Source: Podarcis raffonei (Eukaryota > Chordata > Lepidosauria > Squamata > Lacertidae). Taken from it: DNA of 64,000 bases. Position 1 is the stretch's first letter; the number at the start of each line of letters is the position of its first letter. The notes under the pieces are model-generated. The model did no database searches and was not told the origin of the DNA. It saw nothing but the letters and a program-made list of their open reading frames with translations. This document shows, one piece after another, positions 46,970 to 59,599 of this stretch. The DNA is taken from positions 58,485,520 through 58,549,519 of the forward strand of contig NC_070602.1 of assembly GCF_027172205.1 (NCBI RefSeq), given 5' to 3'. Position numbers and translations under genes: made by a program.

Positions 46970-47850
46970 TAACTTTAAAGTTATTTCCAAAATGATTTGT
47001 GTGCAATTTATCCATTAAGAGTTAATTTGCATATGGATTTCTGTCTAGAGACATTTGTTGAGTTCCTCTGCTTCGGAAGTTAGCCACTGAGACTTTTACA
47101 TTAGATTAATTTTTGTTAAGAGCCAATGACTGTGTATGTAAAAATCTTTGGTGACCTCCTTATTGTCCAGCTGTATAGTGTGTACCTTTGGAGGAATGGT
47201 TGTAAATTAGCAACAAATCCACCTGCCCCCTAATATTACAGACTAGCTTAGGAAAGGTGTTGATTCCTTTATATGGGATCTGGTTTACACAAAGGAGATT
47301 AGATTAATCTCGGTTTGCAAGGTTTTTGAAACCTAAGATCCATAAACTCTTTTATGTCTACGCCTATTGTTCTCGGTACTACCAAATTAAATATACACCA
47401 TGCCAAGTGTGGAATGTCTCTTTCTAGGCGGCAGCTTTTAAGGTGAAGATTTAATTATATCAAAGACTCTACACTTAGGAGTAACACAACCTGGACCATT
47501 AAAATATATAAGAAAATGTCTCCCTTGTACAAGATATTACACTCATGTTTGACACAGACAAAAATGACCCTTGTGCTTTGATCCTAAGTAGCATGCTGCC
47601 TTTTATGTTTCCTTGTCTGCAACCCATTCTGCCAATTAGTTAATTTGATTATTTAAAAAATGGTTAGAGCAGAATAGCTTGAGGTTTAGAAGACTTTAAA
47701 CGTTGTTAATGCCACTTGGCTTGATGGTCCTTTTGACTATTAGTTAGAATGCCATGTGAACTTTCCTTGCAGGGATGTATGTCTATACAGTTGGCAAAGC
47801 AGTCAAACCAAAGATCACAAAAATATTAGTAAATAAATGCATTAATATGT
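46970..47850. other. repeat-poor intergenic block with homeodomain-type cores
   Basis: Nearly 900 bp with no recognised repeats. Contains palindromic gattaatc (47,302-47,309) and clustered TTAAT/ATTA cores near 47,635-47,655. Candidate conserved non-coding element; untested. Confidence 0.3.
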
Positions 47851-48586
47851 AAAGGGTGACCCTAGGCAGAAGGGGGGGGGACATTTTCAGCCCAAGGGCT
47901 GCATTCCTTCATGGGCAGCCTTCTGGGGATTATGGCTAGATACATCTGTGGCTGGACACACGCCACTCACCATCCATGCAAGCAAGATAATGTTACAGTT
48001 CCAGGACCTCGGAAGGGGACACTGTCTGGGAGGATTGCGTTCAGCCCCTAGGCTTGAAGTTTCCCACCCCCCGTGTATTTACCATAAACCACTGAGGTCA
48101 GTGGAGCTTTTCCCCAGGTATATGTGTATATGATTGCAGCCTATAAGGGTGTGTGTGTAATTTTTGGTATTATAAGTTAAATAACTTCAATAGCTTTCAT
48201 GAGTGCAAATATAATAGGACCTTAACGCAATTTTGCCCAAGTGCAGCTTCATTGCTCACATTCCTTAAAACGGACCATTAATTAATTTTAATATTTTTTT
48301 ACCACTTATATCCTGCCAAAGTAGCTCAGTCCTGCCCTCAAGAGTGTTTATAACATTAAAAACACACAGCCGACATCTATAGAAATAACCATCCATGGTA
48401 GCTGCAAAAAACAACACCTCACCCCAAAATGAATAAAATCACAATTTTTGGGTGAGTTACACATATTGATTTCAGTGGGACCTAAGGGTGAGCTATTTAT
48501 TTCATTTAAAAGCCTTCTAACCCACCACTCCTGACAATGAGTCTAGGGCAGAACATTGTGTCCCCTTTTAACATAAACCTCTAGAC

Positions 48587-48804
48587 CAGTGGTTCCCAAC
48601 CTCTTCTTTTTTTGGCCATGCCCCACCTCAGCATCTCTAAAATCCTGATGCCCCCCCCCGACTTATAATTCTTATTTTTCAAAAAGTGAACTATTCATGT
48701 GGAGGAAGCCTAAAAGGCCATTAGCTGTTTACAACTCATTCTCAAATTGCCCCCCTTAAAAATTGCCCTCCTGTGGGGCGTGTGCCCCACGTTGGGAACC
48801 ATGG
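48587..48804. mobile_element. hAT-type MITE with near-perfect 8-bp TSD
   Basis: Starts CAGTGGTTCCCAACCTC and ends GTTGGGAACCATGG, with inverted termini. The flanks are ctctagac (48,579-48,586) and ctctggac (48,805-48,812), with one mismatch. 218 bp, non-coding. Confidence 0.85.
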
Positions 48805-48867
48805 CTCTGGACCTTTTGCATATGGATGTATGAGGGGTGGCAATATTCTGCTCACTTGTTCACTAAC

Positions 48868-49230
48868 AGCATAGTCCTATGTATGTTTACTGAGAAGTGA
48901 GTCCTCCTATGTCAGGGGTCAGCAGCCTTTTTCAGCCGTGGGCCAGTCCACTGTCCCTCAGACGATGTGGGAGGCCGGACTATACTATATTTTGGAAAAT
49001 AATATGAACAAATTCCTATGCCCCACAAATAACCCAGAGATGCATTTTAAATAAAAGGATACATTCTACTCATGTAAAAACACAATGATTCCTGGACTGT
49101 CTGCAGGCCGGATTGAGAAGGTGATTGGGCCCCATCCGGCCCCCAGGCCTTAGGTTACCTACCCCTGTCCTATGTTTAGTGGAACTTATTCCTAGGTAAA
49201 TTGCCCACAGAACTGCAATTTGCAGCCTAA
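48868..49230. repeat. TGCAATCCT-type palindromic repeat split by a hAT MITE
   Basis: The short hairpin repeat seen at 26,951 is present in two halves (48,868-48,912 and 49,168-49,230). Removing the 48,913-49,167 insertion and one duplication copy restores a continuous repeat, so the hAT element is the younger of the two. Confidence 0.55.
48913..49167. mobile_element. hAT-type MITE, 255 bp, perfect 8-bp TSD
   Basis: Same family as 8761-9011 in inverse orientation. It begins caggggtcagcagcc and ends ggttacctacccctg. It is flanked by tcctatgt at 48,905-48,912 and 49,168-49,175. Confidence 0.9.
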
Positions 49231-50082
49231 TTTAATCCAGTACCGGCTAATTCTTGTAGGGAAGTCAAGCCTCTTGACAAAGCACTTCATACTTGAATGA
49301 ATTATTTGTGGTGTACTTTGGCTTCATTTTAATTAAATTTAACTACCTGCATTTAGGGGTGCTCTGCTTGTCTTGTTGCTGCATACAGTCTGAGCTTAAC
49401 CCAAATAATGAAGAATGGTCAGGGATGATGGCTGCTGTAGTCCAGCACTCTCTGGAGGGCACAAAGAAAATTCCCCCAACCAAGTTTAAATGAATGGAGA
49501 ACATTCTCCCTCATAGTTTAAAGAATCCAGTAGATCTGGAGGTTGAGTTCAGTGAATTCCTTCCCCAAGAGCATTTGTTCTCTGAGGCCAATTCCTGCCT
49601 CCTGAATTCCGGAGTTTAAACTGTGAGGGTACATTCCTTGTAGTTCAAAGGGCTGTGGGGGTAAATCAGATAAGCATAAGAGATCTCTGGGCATCATTTG
49701 AATACCAGTAAGAGCAGAGAGCCAATCTTGGAGACATTCTTCGTATCTGGTTTCTGGGCTTGAATATTAATTTTTCACATAGTAGTCCAGGCAGGAAACA
49801 AACAGCAGGGGAGTGCTATGATTGCTGCAGTTTTTATTTCATGATTATTTTTAAACAGCAGCAAATAAAAATTTTCAGGATGACCAGAAGAATACAAGAT
49901 AAACAATTTGTAGAAATTATGAGAAATTATGAGAAATGAGGGAACAGTTTAAAGGCCAGAAATAAGGTATATGAGTTTGAAAATGTCATCTGCAGTATAC
50001 CACTTAGAACAGTTGTGGGCTGCCCCTCGAAGAATTCTGGGAACAGCAGTTTGTTAAGGGTGCTGAGAGTTGTTAGGAGACC

Positions 50083-50437
50083 CCGCGGGTGGCGCTGTGG
50101 TCTAAACCACTGAGCCCAGGGCTTGCCGATCGGAAGGTCACGGTTCGAATCCCCACGACAGGGTCAGCTCCAATTGCTCGGTCCCTGCTCCTGCCAACCT
50201 AGCAGTTCAAAAGCACGTCAAAGTGCAAGTAGATAAATAGGTACCGCCCCAGCGGGAAGGTAAACAGCGTTTCCGTGCGCTGCTCTGGTTACGCCAGAAG
50301 CGACTTAGTCATGCTGGCCACATGACCTGGAAAAACTGTCTGCGGACAAACGTCGGCTCCTTCAGCCAGAAAAGCAAGATGAGCGCCGCAACCCCAGAAT
50401 CATTCGCGACTGGACTTAATTGTCAGGGGTCCTTTAC
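50083..50437 (+). mobile_element. Sauria-like SINE, long subfamily
   Basis: The head ggtggcgctgtggtctaaac and a B box with ggttcgaatcc, the body, and a tail ending gtcctttaccttttt. It carries the insert 'aactgtctgcggacaaacg' absent from the 34,850 and 54,021 copies, defining a second subfamily (also at 15,642). Confidence 0.88.
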
Positions 50438-50498
50438 CTTTTTTTATTCCCCTCACAAAGCTACAATTCCCAGGTAAGAGGGATTGACTGTTAACATA

Positions 50499-50708
50499 CA
50501 GTGGTACCTTGGGTTAAGAACTTAATTCGTTCTGGAGGTCCGTTCTTAACCTGAAGCTTCTTAACCTGAGGTACCACTTTAGCTAATGGGGCCTCCTGCT
50601 ACCACCGCGCCACCACCGTGCAATTTCTGTTCTCATCCTGAAGTAAAGGTACTATTTCTGGGTTAGTGGAGTCTGTAACCTGAAGAGTCTGTAAACCGAG
50701 GCACCATG
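50499..50708. mobile_element. TA-flanked MITE, family A
   Basis: Starts CAGTGGTACCTTGGGTTAAG and ends AACCGAGGCACCATG followed by TA; 210 bp. Same orientation and internal terminus-like block as the 21,918 copy. Confidence 0.85.
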
Positions 50709-51199
50709 TACTCTGGGAAATGCAGGTCTGGGGGGGGGGGTCTCCTAGCAATTTTCAGCAGATCCCAGCATTTGGGGGGGGGAGCATTGACTACTTCAAA
50801 TAGTATGGTGCTGCTTTAAATGTAGTGTGTAGTTTCATAGTTTCAGCTCCCAACACCACCAAAATATTGGCCCAAAGCTGTTATAAGGATTGCTAGTGTG
50901 CCATGTACCAAGTGTGCCTGCCACTTGTAATATGCTTATTACCAGTACTATTATTGCTTTCATCCCAATATCTTCTCAGTGTCCTCAATGCATCTTCTAC
51001 CTATTTGTAGTTCTTTCTATAATGCAGAGTCCCAGGGGCACCTCAGGCAGCAGATATTGGAGGATAAGGAATGGTCTTGAGGCGTTGAAGGACCAAGCTG
51101 TGTGTGTCACTAAGTTAACCTGCTGTCCTGTGGTGAAGGGGGCTATTCTATCACCGGTGTTCCGATAAAATTAAATAAACTTGTGAGGTGCCATATTGT

Positions 51200-52560
51200 C
51201 CTTCACTTCAGGCAACAAAATGTCTTGGTATGGTCCTATAGATACTTGAAGTGAGAGGAAGAAATTATCAGCTAGGTAACCCTCTGTGTGTAATTAACAT
51301 GCTTTTATGCTGTACAATTGTATGGTATGACATAATCAGCTAGAAATTGTCAGCAAATTAACAGTAACTTTCTCAATTTGAAAACATTACAGGTGCTATG
51401 TTTGTGTGTCAAATCCATTGGGAATGTTTCTGAAAGAGTTGCATGAGAGAATTTGTATGGCCATGACCATCATTTACAAAACCACACTTCTCATAAAATG
51501 ATTATAGTTCTCTAACGATAGCTTGGTTGTATGAAAACATCTTCACACAGTTTTCTTATGAATGGCAATGTCACCTGCCAATGAAAACAAACTTATCCTT
51601 TGTATACACAACTGCCTCTGAAATGAAGCGGGAGAACTCTTGAGAAATGTCAACTTCCTGTTTAGAGAATTCCTATAAACTAAAAATTATAAAGTGACGG
51701 TGAGTACAACAAACAGTGTTGCACATGTCAGCCCTCTACTTGGTATTTGTAAGGTAGAAAAAGCCTACTCTGCACTTCAAAGGAAGCTATCAAGTACAAA
51801 GTAGCCCTCAGCCTTTTAAATTTTGGGAATACCAATTTTAGATAGACTGTGCTAAAAGCAGAAATGTTACAACAACCATTTCTTATTGTTTTTAATTGTA
51901 TCTGGTTTCCCCCGAAGTGTTCATTTTCCTTTCCCCAAATAATGTTCCATCATGCTTCTTAACTATAAATCCTGCTTGAATACATTTTGGGAGCAGCATC
52001 TATCTTTTGTCTTGCTGAATAGAATTTAGAAGTGTTTCATACTGGGGCTCAATGATTTCATAGCAGACACAACAATTGTATTTTCAAATGGGTCTGCCTA
52101 TTTTTAGGGCCCTTGTTGAGGAAAAGATTGTGCGATGCCTAGACAGCCTCCTCATCTAGCATTGGTACAAAATGGAGATCGATTGCATATGTTGTTGCTT
52201 TTCGTTGGAACATGAGTGAGTGCTTTCTTCAAATAATCTGAAGGTATAATGAAAGTTTTAAATCTTTCAGCCCCCTCTGAATCTGGGGACTAATCAATAT
52301 TGCATGGAATCTTTCTTGAATGTAGGAACTGTGAGTCAGCAGCCCTTTAATTTTTTTAGTTGGTGCTATTGTTCCAACAGCAAGCTTTACTGCTATTGTC
52401 CAGTGTTTGTCCAGCTCACGTTTACTGGACTGTGGGAACGGATTAGGGTTTCATGGCTCCCCCCTTCTTGCATAAACTCTTGATCAAAGACATTCCTTGG
52501 ATGACAAAACACTGTATACTGTGTCACACAGTCCTGACCAGACTGCACGAACAGTAGTTT
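51200..52560. other. repeat-poor intergenic block
   Basis: No gene and no repeat family recognised over about 1.3 kb between LTO1 and CCND1. AT-rich with mixed sequence. It could harbour conserved non-coding DNA, but I see no decisive motif. Confidence 0.3.
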
Positions 52561-54006
52561 AAAAACACATGCCTACATTGTTCTCTAACTGGCTTTTAAT
52601 TTTTTTTTCCAAAAACCCAACACAAATTTTTGTATAGGCACACTTTTTTTAAGGCCCAATTTACTATTTTTATAAGCAAATGCAGCCACATATACAATTT
52701 GGTCATGGTGAACAGCTACCAGAGAGGTAGCCCACTCCCTGAAAGTAATGCAAGACTGCATCTTTCTATGGTCGTTGCAGTCGAGATTTGGCAATAATAG
52801 AGTAACGTGCCACCCTAATCCCTGAGCAGTGTCAAAATTGCAGGGGTTCCAGGCACTTACCAAGGGTTCATGTTTCCATTTGGCACAACAGAGACTGTGG
52901 TGTCTTTATGATATAAGGTTTATTTACACATATATACCACCTGAGCATACGATGGAGGTATTCACAACATCAACACCACAAAAAGGGTCTTCTTTCTCCC
53001 ATAGCCTTGAATTCTAACAGAAATCAAATGTTGCTCTGCTTCTGTCTCCAGTCTGCAGTTTTTTCTTCTATCCACCATCACTGCAACTCAACTATGGCTT
53101 TTGCTGCTAACTAACCATGAGCTGGTGGAGGGGCACCTCCCATTTGCCATCTCACACAGAGCCCCTTTCCTTTGGTTCCCTTAATGGCCCATCACCCAGG
53201 CGATCACCTCATCAGGGAGCTAACCTGACCTCTATTTGAACACTTGCTGGATCCAGGGCTCAGGAAGGTATCTGCATACAACCTACTCCTCTTGCCCCCA
53301 ACTCATAAACTAGAAAATAGCAACAATGGCATAACTGGTTTGTTGACATTGCCTCTCCAGCGTATCTTTTGCCGGCAAGAGCTATGCCATGTGATGCAAT
53401 CTGTAAAATGTAAACACGGACCACACTTATTTTTTAAAAAAAGTTTCTGTGAGTTTATATACTCTGTTTTAAATAGGATAATATTTTATATGGTTGCATG
53501 TTCTAGAAATGCATTTTCTCCTTCATAAAAGCAAGATACTGTTATATAAAAACTGAGCCAATTCATTATGCACTTATTCCATTTTAAGGTACGTATGGAC
53601 CCTGCATTTTAGTCTGGTGATTCCCTAATGCACCTTGCAACAGATTGTGACAAAGCAAATTAACTCCTCTCTTGATGGCAGGGGCAGCAAAAGATATGCT
53701 GGAATGGGACTGGGAAGAGAATGCCTCTGGTTCTCTGGAGTTTGTTTGTTTGTTGCTACTGCTGTCCATGCAGGGTCCGTGGTGGCAAGCCTATGCAGGG
53801 GAAACAAGCTTCTCTCACTGCCCAGAAAGGATACTAGGAAGCACTGGAATTAACTGGCACTAGTTGGGAAGCATCTCCTCAGTCAGGCTGGATGGAATGA
53901 TCTTCCAGGGTTATCTCTGAGAATCCAAAGAGAGGCTGCCTCTAGACTTGTGTCGCTATTTTGTAGCAGGGATTCGAGCACATGGGTTTGCACAAATAAA
54001 GTGAAT
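52561..54006. other. intergenic, nothing recognised
   Basis: The - strand frame at 52,585-52,863 (92 codons) has no family that I can name. No other structure is evident. Confidence 0.35.
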
Positions 54007-54020
54007 TATAGGGCAATGTC

Positions 54021-54372
54021 TGAAGGGACAAGGGTGGCGCTGTGGGTTAAATCACAGAGCCTAGGACTTGCTAATCAGAAGGTTAACGGTTCGAATCCCC
54101 ATGACGGGGTGAGCTCCCGTTGTTCAGTCCCTGCTCCTGCCAACCTAGCAGTTCGAAAGCATATCAAAGTGCAAGTAGATAAATAGGTACCACTCCGGCA
54201 GGAAGGTAAATGGTGTTTCCGTGCGCTGCTCTGGTTCGCCAGAAGCGGCTTAGTCATGCTGGCCACATGACCTGGAAGCTGTACGCCGGCTCCCTCGGCC
54301 AATAAAGCGAGATGAGCGCCGCAACCCCAGTCGGTCACAACACTGGACCTAATGTTCAGGTGTACCTTTACC
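54021..54372 (+). mobile_element. Sauria-like SINE, full length with TSD
   Basis: Complete from gaagggacaagggtggcgc through the B box (ggttcgaatcc) to the tail gtgtacctttacc. Flanked by tatagggcaatgtc (54,007-54,020) and tatagggcatgtc (54,373-54,385), one base shorter. Confidence 0.9.
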
Positions 54373-54959
54373 TATAGGGCATGTCCCAGAGCAATAAATC
54401 TACTTAAAAAATAAAAACCACACACAACGGTCTTTTAACAATTTGGAAAGTGATTAAAAATGCATTGGATGCATCAAAAAGTGTGGGATGAATGAATTAT
54501 TGACAGGAAGGTGTGTAAACACCCTGTAAGCAAATCAGGATGAATGCTCATTGCTATAGCGTGACAACAAAAATTATGGGGAGAGTTGTGAACTTTTTAA
54601 TATGCTTTTACACATGCAAGACCTAAAGAGACACGTAAAAAGATTAAGTGCATTCTTCTTCTGGACTTTGAAGACACTCAAACCTAGAACGCAAGGGAGA
54701 AATGTGCTAAGAGGAAGGCACACTTGGCAAATCCACACCATGATCAACTCCCGCCCAGAAACCAATGTCCCCACTGTGGAAAGACATTTGGATCCAGAAT
54801 TGGATCCAGAAGTGTCCACAGTCACTTATTGTTAAAAACAATTGTTTAACATTGTTAAAACCGTGTTTATGGAAGACAATCTTACTTGGCTACGATTGAT
54901 TGCCGAAGATCTATCCAAATCATCCATATTCTGAAAGTTACAGTTGAATCCATATCACC

Positions 54960-57900
54960 AAACATATGCAAATGAAAAATAAAATCAAGTACATAACAAA
55001 AACTATATTCAATCTATAAAAACTCAAGTCCAACAGAGAGCTTTCTTAACCCAATCATCTTAATCTCTTGATCTATTAAAAGGTTTAACACTTCATTTCA
55101 AACATTCATTAACCTTTCTTAAAATAAACCCAAAATGTTAACATCTGATTTGCATTAATTCAGCTACCCAGATATATTAATATATTGTAAGCCCAGAAGA
55201 CTTATGTGGTCCCAAACGGTGTCTTTTTGTATTGTAAGTAAATTTCTACCAATTTGGCAAAAGCTTATTTTGTCTATTTTCTGCTACTATATAGGAAATT
55301 CTTTGTCTTCTGATCTCACTGTTTGACACTTTTTATAATTGGGCATAATAGGATTTCATAGGTAACATATTTGTGATTTATTATCTTCCGATATTTATTC
55401 ACCATCTTGCACTTCCACCACATGTGAACAATCCCCCATCGCTTCTTGACATTTTCAACATAAGGGAGTGTGGCTCTTACTAATTTTATGTACCTTGGCT
55501 GGAGTACTATAACATCTTGTCATTACTATAAAATAGTTTTCTCCTTATGCCTATGTTCAAAGAGAATTTGTGAGCCGCTTCCCGTACGTTTCTACAAAGA
55601 TCTAGGTGAATACGCTCTCCTATCATTTGTGCTCACTTAATCATGCACTTTTCAATTTGCTCTGGTTCTGTTTGATATTTGAATAAAAGTTGATATCTTT
55701 TTGCTGGCCTGTGTGTATCAGCAACATAAGACTACAGGAGTCCAGTTGTGCTAGCGGGGCTTGTTGCATTGGCTTCTGCTAGTGTTAGTTTCTGTATGTG
55801 CAATTTCTAATGCCTTATCATTCAGATACTGTGAAAGCTTTTGCAGATGATTTGGTTTTGACTGTACAGGAGCCGGAATCTAGTATGAAAAGAGCTTTGG
55901 AATTGATTAAAGAATTTGGTCATGTGGCAGGATTTAGATTAAATAAGTCAAAAACTAAAGTATTAGAGAAGAATTTAACACCAATAGAAAAGGACAGGTT
56001 TCAGAATGAAACAGGTTTAACTGTGGTTAAGAAAGTGAAATACCTAGGGATTAATATGACTGCGAAAAATTTGAACTTATTTAAAGATAATTATGAGAAA
56101 TGTTGGTCAGAAGTAAAAAAAGATTTAGAAATTTGGTCTAACTTGAAGCTTTCCTTGTTGGGTCGAATCGCAGCTATAAAGATGAATGTTTTGCCAAAAA
56201 TGTTATTTCTGTTCCAATCTTTGCAAATTTTGGACAAGATGGATTGTTTCAAGAAGTGGCAGAGAGATATCTCTAGATTTGTCTGGCAGGGCAAGAAACC
56301 CAGAATAAAGTTTAAAATTTTAACTGATGTAAAAGAAAGAGGTGGATTTGCCCTGCCAGACCTTAAATTGTACTATGAATCAGCAGCATTTTGCTGGTTA
56401 AAAGACTGGCTGCTTCTTGAGAACACGGACATTCTGGATTTAGAAGGCTTCAATAATGTTTTTGGGTGACATGCATATTTGTGGTACGACAAGGTTAAAG
56501 CACATAAGGCATTTAAAAACCATATTGTCAGGAAAGCTCTGTTTAATGTCTGGACAAGATATAAAGATTTGTTGGAAAGTAAAACCCCAAGGTGGCTGTC
56601 ACCTATGGAAGCTAAGTCCCAGAAAAAGCTCAATATGGAGGCCAAATGGCCAAAATATTGGGAAATTTTGGAGCAAGAAGGTGACAGATTGAAACTGCAG
56701 AGTTTTGAGAAACTAAAAGACAAAGTGCGAGATTGGTTTCATTATTATCAAATAAGAGAGGCCTACAATTTGGACAAAAAAATTGGCTTCCAGGTGGAGA
56801 AATCAAAATTGGAAACAGAACTGTTAGAACCAAAAACTAAGATTTTGTCAAAGATGTATAACTTGCTGTTAAAATGGAATACACAGGATGAAACGGTTAA
56901 ATCGGCAATGATTAAATGGGCGCAGGACATAGGTCATAACATTATGTTTGCTGACTGGGAGCAGTTGTGGACCACCGGTATGAAGTTTACGGCATGTATT
57001 GCCTTAAAGGAGAATATTATGAAAATGATTTACAGGTGGTACATGACCCCAGTTAAGCTTGCAAAAATTTATCACCTGCCTGACAACAAGTGCTGGAAAT
57101 GTAAAGAAGCTGAGGGAACATTCTTTCACCTTTGGTGGACATGCCCAAGGGTTAAGGCTTACTGGGAAATGATATATAATGAACTGAAGAAGGTATTTAA
57201 ATTTACCTTTCCTAAGAAACCAGAGGCCTTCCTTTTGGGCATAGTTGGCGAATTGGTGCCAAAGAAAGACAGAACATTTTTCATGTATGCAACAACAGCA
57301 GCAAGAATACTTCTCGCCAAGTATTGGAAGACACAAGATCTACCCACCATGGAAGAGTGGCAGATGCAAGTGATCGACTACATGGAGATGGCAGAAATGA
57401 CCGGCAGAATCCGTGACCAGGGAGAAGAACTGATGGAACAGGACTGGAAAAAGTTTAAGGACTATTTACAAAAATATTGCAAAATGTTTGAGTGTTAACA
57501 TGATGTGGGATGTGAAGGTAACAGGGCATGTGGGATTTGGTTAAAAGTGAATGAAAAGAAGAATTTTAAAAAGGAGAAGGGGGTTATGAACAGAATAATA
57601 TTATGTCATAGTATATAAGATGAGGAATGGGCTAAGATAAGGGAAATTTGGGACATAATAACTAGAAAAATATAATTTTAAGTATGGTTTGAATAAGGGT
57701 TTGAACTTGCTGAATTTGATCGGAATAAAGAGGAACACAAAAAAGAAAGATGTGAGGAGGTCAGGACAGAGGGACATGGAATTTTGTAATTTAAAAAGTG
57801 GATTTTTCTTTTTTCTCTTCTTCTTTTTTGTTATGTATTCTTGTTTTTTGTTGTTGTTTTTTGTGGGCTTTATCTAATGGATTGATCTATGTGAAATGAT

Positions 57901-58200
57901 GAATTTTTTGATTTGTAAAATTTCAATAAACATTTATATATATATATAAAAAATATCATTCAGATACTGAACAGGAGGAAAGTCCAAATTGTTTTTAAGT
58001 CCGGCTGCAAGTAGTACATGCTCCACTTTCTCACACTGAAATAACGAAGACTTTTAAAAGTGCTTACCTTTGAATGGATCCTCCCTTAAGCCTACGCATG
58101 TTACATGGCCTTGGAGGATTAAATTTGGAACTAATTTTGTTGGGTTTGGACAAGGGAAATCAAAGTTCAAAACCTTGATCAACCATTATGTTCACCTTGC
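54960..58200 (-). mobile_element. older repeat block, possibly antisense L1, hosting a younger L1
   Basis: Sequence on both sides of the L1 at 55,832-57,953 reads like decayed antisense repeat. Near 55,420 the - strand gives HMWWKCK followed by YWKII, similar to the zinc-knuckle region of L1 ORF2. All frames are broken and the outer limits are guesses. Confidence 0.35.
55832..57953 (+). mobile_element. L1 LINE, 2.1-kb 5'-truncated copy with near-intact ORF2 C-terminus
   Basis: An open frame of 556 codons (55,831-57,498) starts exactly at the reverse-transcriptase catalytic box (VKAFADDLVL; FADD). It continues through FRLNKSKTKV, VKYLGI, LSLLGRIAAIKMNVLPK and FVWQGKKPRIK to the zinc knuckle C-x2-C-x8-H-x4-C (CWKCKE...FFHLWWTC) and the end KYCKMFEC. 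Only one in-frame stop is present, TGA at 56,467-56,469, most simply a changed Trp codon. A 3'UTR of about 450 bp ends in AATAAA and a TA-rich tail. It is bounded by the perfect 16-bp duplication tatcattcagatactg (55,816-55,831 and 57,954-57,969). Truncated and not autonomous, but young. Confidence 0.93.
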
Positions 58201-59042
58201 AAAGTTGTCTTGAGGGTAAACGCAGGACCAGCGCCAGGGGTTGGCATTGTTTGGCATCTTCCAAGATGGCACCAGGGCTGGGTCCCCACTGCTATACCTC
58301 CTGGAGCCCCCTGGCTTTTGCTGCTGTCAAGATAGATCAGTACCTTCCAATGGGCAATTGTGTGGACTCTGCAAACGAAATGTCTGGGCAGTGGTAACTT
58401 TGGAGAGGAGGGCCCATTCAGAGAGGGAGCTCCATTGAGAGACTCTTGCCCACTAGCATAGGGTGATCATAGTATCAGGACATGTTGTAACTCACAGAAT
58501 CAGGCACACAAGAGAACTGCAAGGACCTAGAGATCAGAAGACTGTATTGTAAAGGTATGGGATGTAGTCCACATGTTAAAACTAATATAATTAGTCAGAG
58601 CAGGTAGAGAATCTAGTGTTACACTTAAGAGAAAAGTGGAAGCTTTTTTTGGTCACGTTTAACAAACTGCAAGAAAATGCTGGCCCATATATTTCATTAG
58701 GAACTTTGCAAAACACTGTCAAGGACTGAGAGAACCTTTTTACATGGGTCTGTAAATGCATCATATTTGTGAAATAAAGGCTTCTTTAAAAAATGTGATC
58801 CATTATATAGAAACTTTGCATTGTGTTAGTGAGTGTGGGAAGGATTGTGCCAAGAATATATTCTGATCATTGCTTTATTCTGGCAATGCGTGAAAACATT
58901 AGGCAACATCTCAATCTTTATAGATTCAGTATACTGAATCATGAACGCTTTTAAAAATAAAGGATAATTGAGTGCAGATTTGTGGTTCACAAACCGTTCC
59001 CACTGAATAAAAGCACAGGACACAAGCATTGGGTTTTACAAA

Positions 59043-59048
59043 TTTATT
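59043..59048 (-). terminator. CCND1: CCND1 polyadenylation signal
   Basis: TTTATT on the + strand, AATAAA on the - strand, in the context GAAATAAATTTGTAAAACC. It is the last canonical signal before the sequence character changes to ordinary intergenic DNA. Confidence 0.6.
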
Positions 59049-59591
59049 TCTAGACTTTTAGGGGAGGTCTTTATTCTTCTTTCTTTTGCTGGAAACTTAT
59101 CTGTTACAGGTCTGTTGGTGAACATGTGCATTTCAGACCAGTGATGCCAATAAGTACAATATTATTATTTTTTTAAAGATACAAATCTGATTTGTTTTGT
59201 TTTCTATAGATCGTTATAACAATGTGACAAATAAAGCATCTCTGTTGGCACGTGAACCCGCTTAACAGCATTTGGCCTTTTAGTACATACAATACTTAAA
59301 ATTTTGCAGTACACGCTGCTGCTTCTCAGTGAGCAACACATAATATAACCAACAACCACTAACTCAATAATCTTGTTTGGTTCAGAGACACAGAGATGCC
59401 ACAAACAGAAATGTCTATGAGGTAAGCAGTAAGAAATGTTCCTGAAATTTGGACAGAATGAATCCAGTCCTCGTGGGTCCTGCGGATGCTAGAAGCCTTA
59501 CAAGCCTGCTGTCCTTTTCCATTTGAATAAGCTTAGGTAGGATCTTAACTGCGTTTGCCCTCAAAAATGAAGTTCTAATTCTGTTTTGGTT

Positions 59592-59599
59592 TAGCAGCA
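59592..59599 (-). promoter_or_regulatory. CCND1: candidate miR-15/16 8-mer site
   Basis: tagcagca on +, TGCTGCTA on the transcript strand: a full 8-mer match to the miR-15/16/195/497 seed. Near the distal end of the CCND1 3'UTR. Confidence 0.5.

Noticed and set aside
50890-51168. 92-codon + strand open frame
   Set aside because: No recognisable family or conserved start context; within chance expectation for six frames over 64 kb.
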